From Anaerolineae bacterium (GTDB lineage: Bacteria; Chloroflexota; Anaerolineae; Aggregatilineales; Phototrophicaceae), in contig JALHNT010000027.1 of NCBI GenBank assembly GCA_022843385.1, forward strand, positions 40,314 through 104,313: a DNA stretch of 64,000 nt. Reading direction: 5' to 3'. Below the pieces are notes generated by a model. The model saw nothing but the letters and a program-made list of their open reading frames with translations, had not been told where the DNA came from and did not search any database. Positions 34,258 to 41,850 of the stretch are shown here, in pieces. Every line of letters begins with the position of its first letter. Position 1 is the stretch's first letter. The position numbers and the translations under genes are program-made.

Positions 34258-35287
34258 GCTGGGGCGTGTGGCAGTCGGGTTCGTTCTGCTGCACCTGCTG
34301 GCAGTCGGCCTGAGTCTGGGGCTGGGGGGGCAGCGGCGGACAGATGAGCTGGCCTATTACGGTGGCAGCCCTGGCAATTACGACATCTTCCTGACTGATG
34401 CTGAGCGTGGTCTGTCGGTCAACCTGACGCGCAATCCGGGTGAGGATTCGCGCCCGGCGTGGTCGCCCGATGGCGAGCAAATGGTCTTTTATGCCCATCG
34501 GGAGCGGCGCACCGATCTGTATGTGATGGACGCACATGGACGGCAGGTACGGCGGCTGGCCGAGACCGGGGTTGCCAGCGCGGTGCCAGCCTGGTCGCCT
34601 GATGGTGCCTGGATCGCCTTTGGCAACGACCATATTCAAACGCTGGGCCTGTATCGCATCCGACCCGATGGGCAGGATCAGCAGCGGTTGGTGGATTTCC
34701 GCGTAGTCAGCATTCACTGGTCGCCAGACAGCCAGTTCATCCTGTTCACGGCGGATTGCGATAACAACTGTGACTTGTTCGTCATCCGCGCCGATGGCCG
34801 CGACCTGCGCCGCCTGACCCGCAACGGCGTGGTCGATGCCTATCCCGACTGGTCGCCCGATGGCCGGCAGATCGCTTTCATGTCCACCCGCGACCGCTTC
34901 TACGAAATCTATATCATTGACCTGGATTGTGATGAGACGCCGCTGGGGGGCTGTGCCGGGCGTCGGCTGACGCAGAACCGCGACTTCGATGGCTTCCCCG
35001 ATTGGTCACCTGATGGCCGGTGGCTGGTTTTCAGTTCAGATCGCGATGGCAGCCCGGATATTTACACGGTCAATGCCGATTGTGATGTGGTGGTGGGGAA
35101 CTGTGGAGTTGAACGCCTTATCATCCACCCAGGTTCGGATGCCAGCCCGATCTGGTCTCCCGAAGGGCGCTGGGTGGCCTTCATCGCTGGCTTCGAGGTG
35201 TATGTGATAGGGACAGATGACCGGCAGATCCGTCACCTGTCCCGCCATGTGTTGCGCGATCAACTGATCGTGTGGCGACCCGGTTAG
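34250..35287 (+). CDS. PD40/TolB-like beta-propeller protein coupled to the kinase gene
   Basis: A 345-aa protein with an N-terminal hydrophobic segment (VAVGFVLLHLLAVGLSLGLGG) as signal or anchor and PD40 blades such as PAWSPDGEQMVFYAHRERRTDLYVMD and PDWSPDGRWLVFSSDRDGSPDIYTVN. Two Cys pairs occur in loops (DCDNNCDLF; DCDETPLGGCAG). The TTG start overlaps the kinase stop by 8 bp; an in-frame GTG at 34268 is an alternative. Co-translation suggests it may present a signal to, or be made with, the kinase. It overlaps the convergent GH13 gene by 4 bp. Confidence 0.78.
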   Translation: MPKLGRVAVGFVLLHLLAVGLSLGLGGQRRTDELAYYGGSPGNYDIFLTDAERGLSVNLTRNPGEDSRPAWSPDGEQMVFYAHRERRTDLYVMDAHGRQVRRLAETGVASAVPAWSPDGAWIAFGNDHIQTLGLYRIRPDGQDQQRLVDFRVVSIHWSPDSQFILFTADCDNNCDLFVIRADGRDLRRLTRNGVVDAYPDWSPDGRQIAFMSTRDRFYEIYIIDLDCDETPLGGCAGRRLTQNRDFDGFPDWSPDGRWLVFSSDRDGSPDIYTVNADCDVVVGNCGVERLIIHPGSDASPIWSPEGRWVAFIAGFEVYVIGTDDRQIRHLSRHVLRDQLIVWRPG

Positions 35288-36777
35288 CAAGGGGTGAAGT
35301 GGAAGATATGCGACTGGTAGGGCTTGAGATCGACATATAGCCCGGGATGGCGCATGGCGTTGCCGTCGCGTTCGTAGCGCGAGCCATCGAGCGAATCGAG
35401 TAGCAGCCAGCGGCGCTGACCGATCTCCGACCACCATTCCAGCGAGACATGCCCCTGGGCGTGATGATCGCTCATGTTGATGGTGATGAGGCAGAAGTGA
35501 TCCTCGTTGCGCCAGCCATAGGCGATGATGTGGCGATGGCTGCCATTCTCCTTACCGGGGGTGACGTGAAACAACCACCACTGACCGGTCTGATAGATCG
35601 GGTGGCGCGTTTCGGCCAGCAGTTTGAGATAATACTCCTTCAGTTCCTTATGCAGCGTCTCCTGTGGCTGCCGACCAATCTGTACTGGCAGTTTGATCTT
35701 GCGCCCCAAAAATTGTCCATCATGCAGCAGCGTCGCACCGGGCAGGGTCGAGACCAGCACGGCAGCGGGCAGGCTGCGGTAGACGCCGATAGACGCGGCG
35801 GCGCGGGGTTCGTCATGATTTTCGATGAAGCGCACCAACTTCTCCTGAAAATCAGTCGGGGCGTTCAGATGGGCGCGGATTTCGTCCAGTTTGTTCTCGC
35901 GGATGCGGTCATACAGGCGCTTGTCGTAGCAGAAATCAAAGCCTTGCAAGTGTAAACGCGCTTCCATATCCCAGTAAACTTCGGCGATGAAGAGGAAGTT
36001 GGGGTAAGCGCGCCTGACGTGCGGGATGATCTCTTCCCAGAATTCGGTGGCCGGCTTCTCGCCGACATAGCCTTTCCAGGTGCGGGCAAAGACGTCGTTG
36101 GTCACCAGCATCGCCATATCACAGCGCACTGCATCGCACTGCCCGGCGATGTCCATCAGCGTCATCAGGATGGCACGGCGCAGATGCGGATCGAAGGCGT
36201 TCAACTGGGCGGTATCCACCCAGCCGGGGAAATAGGGGTCACGGCCATGCGCGACGATGCGGTCATGGCCGAGCGCATCCTGGGCCGGGAAGAAGTCGCT
36301 GGGGCGTTCGCGCAGATCTCTGGCTGTCCCCTGAACCATGTAATCGGGATGCACCTTGATCCAGGGATGATCGACGGCGACATGATTGGGTACGAAGTCC
36401 AGCACCAGCCGGATACCCCGGTCGCGCAGCCGCTTGCGAAACAGCGCCAGTCCAACGCGCCCGCCGAGATGTTCATCCACCTGATACGAACCGATGGCAT
36501 AGGCCGAACCTACCACGTCGGCTGGCGTCAGGTCGGGCAGCGCGCCGCGATACTCATGCTGGTAATTGAGGGCGCTGGCACGGACGGCCGGGCTGCGGTG
36601 CCAGATGCCCATCAGCCAGACGGCATCGACATGATAACTTGCCAGGTCATCCAGCACTTTGTCCGGCACCGTGTCGAGCGTCACCGGGTGCTTGTAATGG
36701 CGACTGAGCGCGTTGAGCCACACCCAGGTATTGATCTGATAGATGAAGGGCTTTTTGGGCCAGACAGATATGGTCAT
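35284..36777 (-). CDS. GH13 alpha-amylase-family glycoside hydrolase/transglycosidase
   Basis: A 497-aa TIM-barrel enzyme. GH13 conserved regions are visible: LVLDFVPNHVAVDHPW, AVRCDMAMLV (nucleophile Asp), FIAEVYWDME (acid/base Glu) and FIENHDEPRA (transition-state Asp). There is no signal peptide, so it is cytosolic. The N-terminal phrase FIYQINTWVWLNALS is typical of a small subfamily with uncharacterised specificity. The C-terminal beta domain ends near the stop, which overlaps the convergent propeller gene by 4 bp. Confidence 0.87.
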   Translation of the reverse strand: MTISVWPKKPFIYQINTWVWLNALSRHYKHPVTLDTVPDKVLDDLASYHVDAVWLMGIWHRSPAVRASALNYQHEYRGALPDLTPADVVGSAYAIGSYQVDEHLGGRVGLALFRKRLRDRGIRLVLDFVPNHVAVDHPWIKVHPDYMVQGTARDLRERPSDFFPAQDALGHDRIVAHGRDPYFPGWVDTAQLNAFDPHLRRAILMTLMDIAGQCDAVRCDMAMLVTNDVFARTWKGYVGEKPATEFWEEIIPHVRRAYPNFLFIAEVYWDMEARLHLQGFDFCYDKRLYDRIRENKLDEIRAHLNAPTDFQEKLVRFIENHDEPRAAASIGVYRSLPAAVLVSTLPGATLLHDGQFLGRKIKLPVQIGRQPQETLHKELKEYYLKLLAETRHPIYQTGQWWLFHVTPGKENGSHRHIIAYGWRNEDHFCLITINMSDHHAQGHVSLEWWSEIGQRRWLLLDSLDGSRYERDGNAMRHPGLYVDLKPYQSHIFHFTPC

Positions 36778-37025
36778 GATCTCCTCTGTTTGGTCGCTTC
36801 CGTTCCCTGGTATTCGGGAATCGCCGGGTGCGACTTTACCAGAGAATTCGATTTCGTGGAATTGTCCAATTGATATCCTGTATACAATCGCCGCATTCTA
36901 GCTTTTTGGCCTAACAAGCGGCGAAAAATTGGACAGCGGCGGTTTGTGGACAAGTTTTGGGCAAGGCCGCATAATTGTCAGGCGATGTCCAGGTGGGTGA
37001 CCACTCAGAAAGAGGTTGGTTCAGC

Positions 37026-37370
37026 ATGACAGACGGCTACTTCATCACCCCAAATGACTCAGGGCAAATCGAGATGCTGCCCGGCGTGCACCGACGCACG
37101 ATGGGTACCACCGATGAAGCGATGATCTGTGAATTTTTTCTGGAGCGCGGATCGTTCGTTCCGGCGCATAGCCACAAAAACGATCAGGTGGGTTATGTCA
37201 TCACGGGTCAGGTCGAAATGACCATTGGCGGTGAGGTGCGGATCTGTAATCCGGGCGACAGCTACGCCATACCGGGCGGGATTGTCCACAGCGCCCGTGC
37301 CATCGTCGACAGCCTGGCAATTGATGCGTTCTCACCCCCGCGTGATGATTATCGAACTGAAGCGCGCTGA
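37026..37370 (+). CDS. Small cupin-domain protein
   Basis: A 114-aa single-domain cupin. Motif 1 is seen as GSFVPAHSHKNDQVGYVITGQVEMTIGG and motif 2 as PGDSYAIPGGIVHSARA, giving likely metal ligands His, His and a C-terminal His. The ATG at 37026 has GAGG about 11 nt upstream; a longer start at 36975 lacks support. Function unknown (metal-dependent enzyme or small-molecule binding). A terminator follows. Confidence 0.8.
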   Translation: MTDGYFITPNDSGQIEMLPGVHRRTMGTTDEAMICEFFLERGSFVPAHSHKNDQVGYVITGQVEMTIGGEVRICNPGDSYAIPGGIVHSARAIVDSLAIDAFSPPRDDYRTEAR

Positions 37371-37383
37371 TCCTTCACTGGAG

Positions 37384-37417
37384 ACCGGGCTATCAACAGA
37401 TGCCCGGTTTTCTTTTG
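37384..37417 (+). terminator. Rho-independent terminator after the cupin gene
   Basis: ACCGGGC pairs with GCCCGGT around an 11-nt loop, followed by TTTCTTTTG. It lies 13 bp after the stop. Confidence 0.85.
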
Positions 37418-37446
37418 TGAAGCCTTTCCTCAATGCATAACATCGG

Positions 37447-37475
37447 TATAATCGCCAAAGATTCATAGAATCTTT
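37447..37475 (+). promoter_or_regulatory. TATAAT promoter element followed by an 8-bp inverted repeat
   Basis: A consensus -10 TATAAT (37447-37452) is followed by AAAGATTC-ATA-GAATCTTT (37457-37475), which would lie at or just after the transcription start. The repeat could be an operator or a 5' RNA hairpin. The -35 region is weak. Confidence 0.5.
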
Positions 37476-37546
37476 CGTGACAAATCACTAAAACAGGCAT
37501 ATCCTGAGAATAGGTCTGAATAAGATTTATGGGTCAGGAGGAGAAT

Positions 37547-37687
37547 ATGTTTGGTTTTAGTGGTGTATGGGATGCGACGATGGAACGCCGGGTGATTGCC
37601 TTTTTGGGGATCGGCTTCCTGCTTCTGATTGCTTACCTCGGTGCACTTGCCAGCCACGCGCCAATCATCAGCCGGCTGTTCATCTAG
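37547..37687 (+). CDS. 46-aa single-helix membrane protein in its own transcription unit
   Basis: ATG 37547 to TAG 37687 encodes 46 residues: a short amphipathic start (MFGFSGVWDATMERR), one strong membrane helix (VIAFLGIGFLLLIAYLGALA) and a short tail (SHAPIISRLFI). AGGAGGAGAAT gives one of the strongest ribosome-binding sites in the window. It has its own TATAAT element and hairpin upstream and an intrinsic terminator 32 bp downstream. No family was recognised. The complete expression signals argue that it is real despite its size. Confidence 0.75.
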   Translation: MFGFSGVWDATMERRVIAFLGIGFLLLIAYLGALASHAPIISRLFI

Positions 37688-37719
37688 CTGCGCTCTTTTC
37701 CACGTCTGATCTGCCATGA

Positions 37720-37746
37720 GGGGCGCACATGCTGCGCCCCTTTTTT
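37720..37746 (+). terminator. Rho-independent terminator after the 46-aa gene
   Basis: GGGGCGCA pairs with TGCGCCCC around CATGC, followed by six T. It also lies 11 bp before the end of the convergent SH3-domain gene. Confidence 0.92.
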
Positions 37747-37756
37747 GTGGCTAAAA

Positions 37757-39478
37757 CTAACGACCGCGACTATCGGCTGTCGCTCCATTCTGTACACAGA
37801 TAACACCATCACAGGGGATGCCATCCCGGTCGCTGTCCAGCAGGAATTGCCCAGCCTGCTGACAGGCCAGCGCCTGTTCGCAGGAGGTGAAATCGGCACA
37901 GACCAGGCTGAGGCCGGGGCAGGTTGCAAAAGAGCTGGCTGTCGGCGTGCCGAACACGCTGGGGGTCGAGATCAAACCAGGCTGGGGCGTGACCGGCGGG
38001 TTGACCACCACCTGTCCGGTGTTGGGATCGAGTCCCAGCCCGGGGTTGATGATGGTCTGACCGGCGATGTTGGTCAACAGCACGGCATAATCGCCTTGCA
38101 GACGCTCGGTACGATTGGTCTCGGTGTCGCTGATAATCAGCAGGTAGCGTCCATTCTGGGGGATCAGGATCGGCCCGACAGTCAGGAGCGCCTGACCGGG
38201 GGATGAACGGCCAACGCCGAGGAACTGGGTGGGATTGTTGAAGGGGCTGACGGCCACCAGCGCTGAGATGTTGCCGCGAATTTGCAGGAACTCAACCCGG
38301 ATGGCGGCACCGGCTGTCGCGTCGAAGCAGTAGCCGGTCACCCGCTTGCGCGAGTTAAGTGAGTCGAGCGTGACGTTGCCGAGCGAGATCACCTTGAGGA
38401 TGTCGAACTGATCCTGATAAGTGAAGAGGCATTCATCCGCGCCGATTTCGGTGGAAGGCAGCAGCGCCGAGAGGCGTTCGCGCAGGCTGGCAAATAAACC
38501 ATCCGCGATCTGAATAGCGTTCAGCGCACCCTGCACGGTTGCCCGCCCTACTACACCGTCGGGCGGCGAGGGGAACCCACAGGCTTCGATCCACAGATCA
38601 ATCGCCAGCCGCACCTGAGCCATCGCCGCATCAAAATCCAGCCGCAGCGGTTCGAGCGTCTGGTAGAAGGCGGCCAGCAAGGGCTGGGCGATGTTGATGT
38701 CGGTGGGGCGCGCCGGGAAGTTCTGACACGGGGCTTTATCCCCCAGCGCCACCGTCGTCCAGGTGCCGCGAATCGAGTCGAGCGAGGCCTGGGCAATGTT
38801 CAGACGATCCAGCATGAAGCGCAGCGTACCGACGTAATTTTCCAACGTATCGGCAGATGCTGGCGGTGCCGAAGCGACAACGCCATCAATCGGCAGATCG
38901 ACGATGCTTCCACCGCTGACGATGGTGACCCATGAAGCCGTCACCCAGCCGAGAGTGCCATTGAAGTTGACCTGCAACCAACCGTTGCTGCGGGTGCGCC
39001 CCAGCAGCGGGAATTCGGTGTAACGCAGCGGGTTTGCCAGCACTGGATAAGCGGTGCTGGGGCCCGCGCGCAGCCGCACACCACTGTCGGCCAGCCGCCC
39101 TATGATGGCGCTGGTGGCGCTGGTTGTGCCGGAACGTGGGCTTTCAAAGCCGCCATAGGGAATGGTGCGCGGGTCAGCCACCGGCAGCGCATTGGTATCG
39201 CCGGATAACACGCTGACGACTACGATGCCGATCCAGGCTTCCTGACCGTTAAAGTCAATCCGCAGCCATTGCGAGTCCGGGCTGCGCCCATTAGCGAGCG
39301 CTGTCCAACCGGCATTGACGAAGCCGGCAATCTCGGCTCCCAAGGCCGGAGCGATACGCACATTCACCTCGTCGCGATTTACCACAATCTGCACCGTCCC
39401 CGGAGGGAGTGGCTGTGCCAGCGCGATCTGAATGGACAGCGCCAGCAGCAGTATCGACCAGAATCCCAATCGCCGCAT
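37757..39478 (-). CDS. Exported SH3-domain protein with C-terminal Excalibur calcium-binding motif
   Basis: A 573-aa exported protein (signal peptide ending ALAQP; AGGAG 8 nt before ATG 39478). Two bacterial SH3-like domains are seen near the N-terminus (VNVRIAPALGAEIAGF...WLRIDFNGQEAWIG; VRLRAGPSTAYPVL...WLQVNFNGTLGWV). The central helical region has no recognised family. A beta-rich pre-peptidase-like segment follows (LNSRKRVTGYCFDATAGAAIRVEF). The C-terminus has an Excalibur-like motif (LDSDRDGIPCDGVIC). SH3 domains suggest binding to the cell envelope. Confidence 0.8.
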   Translation of the reverse strand: MRRLGFWSILLLALSIQIALAQPLPPGTVQIVVNRDEVNVRIAPALGAEIAGFVNAGWTALANGRSPDSQWLRIDFNGQEAWIGIVVVSVLSGDTNALPVADPRTIPYGGFESPRSGTTSATSAIIGRLADSGVRLRAGPSTAYPVLANPLRYTEFPLLGRTRSNGWLQVNFNGTLGWVTASWVTIVSGGSIVDLPIDGVVASAPPASADTLENYVGTLRFMLDRLNIAQASLDSIRGTWTTVALGDKAPCQNFPARPTDINIAQPLLAAFYQTLEPLRLDFDAAMAQVRLAIDLWIEACGFPSPPDGVVGRATVQGALNAIQIADGLFASLRERLSALLPSTEIGADECLFTYQDQFDILKVISLGNVTLDSLNSRKRVTGYCFDATAGAAIRVEFLQIRGNISALVAVSPFNNPTQFLGVGRSSPGQALLTVGPILIPQNGRYLLIISDTETNRTERLQGDYAVLLTNIAGQTIINPGLGLDPNTGQVVVNPPVTPQPGLISTPSVFGTPTASSFATCPGLSLVCADFTSCEQALACQQAGQFLLDSDRDGIPCDGVICVQNGATADSRGR

Positions 39479-39618
39479 AATCTTTGCTCCTGATATAGGC
39501 GTAGTATAACAACGATTAGCCGATGGCAATAGCGGATGAGACGGGGATGAGAAGATAGGATAATTGTCCCATTGTGAACGGAAAAAGGTAAATTGCGCTG
39601 CAAAAGCATTTAATCTTT

Positions 39619-41241
39619 ATGGAGTTGTTAGGTGACTCCATAACCATTAGACGCATCGAGACCGGTGAATTGGAAGACCCGAGCCCAGTCATGATTTCAT
39701 CTAAAACCCTCGCCATTCCGGCCAAGCCCACCCTGCGGTTCGATCAATGGTGGCTGCGCCTGGTGTGGCTGCACCGAACGTTTGTGGTGCTGTTGCTGCT
39801 GAGTGCGCCGTTCTTTCTGATGCAACTGGGACAATACCCTCACTCCTGGTATGACGAGGGGTTGAATACCAACGCGATTCAGACATTCAGCACCACGGGC
39901 TTATATGGTCTGCGCGATGCCGACGGCGTGCGGCTTTCAGACCCGGCGATCCAGACCGGGCTGCCGATCCTGCTGCCGCTGGCACTGATCGATCATACAA
40001 TCGGCTCTGACCTGTGGCTGATGCGCCTGCCGATTGCGCTGACCGGGCTGCTGGGGCTGGTGATTATGTATGCGCTGGCGTACCGGCTGTACGGACGGTT
40101 GGCGGGTCTGCTGACGGTAGGACTGCTGCTGGTGCTGCCGGGGGAAAGTACTGCCAACTTCATCCAGTTAAGCCGTCAGGTGATGGGCGAAGTTCCCACC
40201 ATCGCCCTGATTGCCACTGGCCTGTATCTGCTGCTGCGAGCTGAAGAGCGCCCTCGAACCTGGGTGCTGATCGGGTTGTGCTGGGGATTGGCGATCTGCC
40301 TCAAGTCCCAGGCGCTGCTGGTGCTGAGCCTAACGTTGTCGGTATGGATTGTCTATTCGCTACTGCGGCGGCGTCATGGGCTGCGGTATCTGACCATTCT
40401 GCTGGTGATGGCCGCGGTGTACGGGGTAGATATGCTGTGGCGTCAGGCGATGGCCGGCGGGGCGCTGGATAGTAACATGGCGGTTCTGCGCGATGGGGCG
40501 CTAATCCACATTATCCCCTTTCGCGTGCTGCTGAACTTGCAGGAAACCGGCGTGCTGGTGCGGCTGGGATTTGTGGTGGTGGTGGTGGCGGCAGTGCTTG
40601 TGTTGCGCTGGCGCTCGCACTGGCTGAAATCGCACAATCCGCGTCAGGAAGAAGTCGAACGCTTTCTGCTGTTGTTCGTGTTGTTCTGGGCCGGCTGGTT
40701 CGCGCTGGTATCAATTGGCTGGCGGCGTTATGCCTTCATCGGCATCGTTTTCACCCTGCCACTGGTCGCGGCGATCCTCAGCCGGTTGTTGACGCGCTGG
40801 CCGGTTCGGGGCTGGCTTCAGTTCGGGTTGGTTGTAATGGTGACCGGCGTGGCTCTGTTCGAGCATCGCGCGATGCTGCGTAATCCACAGCACGATGACT
40901 ACCAGGCGCTGCTCTCGGTACTTCATCACGAAATTCCGTCGGACGCGCGCATCCTGACATGGGAATGGGCGGTTGGGTATGAAAGTGCTCAACGTTACAT
41001 CTATCCGCCGACCAGCACGGTGAATGCGGTGACACGTGCTGCTTTCCTGCGCCAGCCGGTGGCGGTGGGTTTTGATCCGCTGGCAGGCTGCCCGACCTAT
41101 GTCCTTCTGGGATCGATGGAACTAGATCGTCAGGTATTTGAGGCCGCGCTCGACAGCGCTGATCCGATGCCGCTGTTCAGCCAGGGATTGTACCAGTTGT
41201 ACGCCATCCCGGAGTCACGGTTGCCGGCTGCCTGCCGCTGA
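39619..41241 (+). CDS. GT39-like polytopic membrane glycosyltransferase
   Basis: A 540-aa protein with about ten membrane helices. The first loop carries the acidic motif SWYDEGLNTNAIQTF, the catalytic position in GT-C enzymes of the PMT/ArnT type. It lacks the C-terminal beta domain found in the two other GT39-like proteins here. The ATG at 39619 has no clear ribosome-binding site; an in-frame ATG at 39691 is an alternative start. It overlaps the convergent GNAT gene by 27 bp. The sugar donor is unknown. Confidence 0.78.
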   Translation: MELLGDSITIRRIETGELEDPSPVMISSKTLAIPAKPTLRFDQWWLRLVWLHRTFVVLLLLSAPFFLMQLGQYPHSWYDEGLNTNAIQTFSTTGLYGLRDADGVRLSDPAIQTGLPILLPLALIDHTIGSDLWLMRLPIALTGLLGLVIMYALAYRLYGRLAGLLTVGLLLVLPGESTANFIQLSRQVMGEVPTIALIATGLYLLLRAEERPRTWVLIGLCWGLAICLKSQALLVLSLTLSVWIVYSLLRRRHGLRYLTILLVMAAVYGVDMLWRQAMAGGALDSNMAVLRDGALIHIIPFRVLLNLQETGVLVRLGFVVVVVAAVLVLRWRSHWLKSHNPRQEEVERFLLLFVLFWAGWFALVSIGWRRYAFIGIVFTLPLVAAILSRLLTRWPVRGWLQFGLVVMVTGVALFEHRAMLRNPQHDDYQALLSVLHHEIPSDARILTWEWAVGYESAQRYIYPPTSTVNAVTRAAFLRQPVAVGFDPLAGCPTYVLLGSMELDRQVFEAALDSADPMPLFSQGLYQLYAIPESRLPAACR

Positions 41242-41790
41242 TGGGATTGGGTTGCGCGCCTCAAATTCCTCACGGGTCATGCCATAGATCAGGGCATCAT
41301 AAAACGTGCCATCGGTATAGATCATGCGGCGCAGGCGACCTTCGAGAGTGAAGCCCAAAGACTCATGCAGTTGTTGTGACGGAAGGTTGAAGCCGAAAAC
41401 TTCGGCATTGACCTTCTGATAACGTTTCTCGTGAAAGCAATAACGTAGCACCAGCCGAATCGCCTCGGAGGCATAGCCCTTGCGGCGGTGTTGCGGCAGC
41501 AGCGCCAGGCCATAACGGAAGGTGCCGCAGCGTGGGTTCACAGTATGAGTGTTGATGCTGCCAGCGAACTCGCCGCTCAGCGTTTCGATCACGAGGCGGA
41601 AGGCATCGCCATCGACAGGCTGTGACTGCTTCTCGGCCCAGGCCTTGACGGCCTCACGGGACGATGGCAGGGGGATTTCGTATGACAGCCGGCTGTCTTC
41701 GCTATCCCGATTCCACTGATAGAAGTTTTCCCAATCACTGGCTTCAATGGCGCGCAACCGGATCAGGCTGCCTTGAAACACATCAGGCAT
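41215..41790 (-). CDS. GNAT acetyltransferase (RimJ/RimL-like)
   Basis: A 191-aa acetyl-CoA-dependent N-acetyltransferase. The family framework is clear: SLIRLRAIEASDWENFYQW at the start, FRYGLALLPQHRRKGYASEAIRLVLRY with the Q/RxxG acetyl-CoA loop, and VNAEVFGFNLPSQQLHESLGFTLEGRLR. The start at 41790 has GGGGGA upstream. It lies 60 bp downstream of pheT with a strong hairpin between. The substrate is unknown; RimJ/RimL relatives modify ribosomal proteins. Confidence 0.87.
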   Translation of the reverse strand: MPDVFQGSLIRLRAIEASDWENFYQWNRDSEDSRLSYEIPLPSSREAVKAWAEKQSQPVDGDAFRLVIETLSGEFAGSINTHTVNPRCGTFRYGLALLPQHRRKGYASEAIRLVLRYCFHEKRYQKVNAEVFGFNLPSQQLHESLGFTLEGRLRRMIYTDGTFYDALIYGMTREEFEARNPIPSAAGSRQP

Positions 41791-41814
41791 CAGTATATCC
41801 CCCTGCCATATGCC

Positions 41815-41843
41815 GGATGGGGGCGCGGGCAGCACCCCCATCC
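41815..41843 (-). terminator. Hairpin between pheT and GNAT gene
   Basis: GGATGGGGG pairs with CCCCCATCC around an 11-nt loop, 8 bp after the pheT stop. There is no T tract, so it may attenuate transcription or stabilise the 3' end. Confidence 0.45.
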
Positions 41844-41850
41844 CGACGAA

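Noticed and set aside
37463..37717. An 84-codon minus-strand frame across the 46-aa gene
   Set aside because: The plus-strand unit has a promoter, ribosome-binding site and terminator; the minus frame has none.
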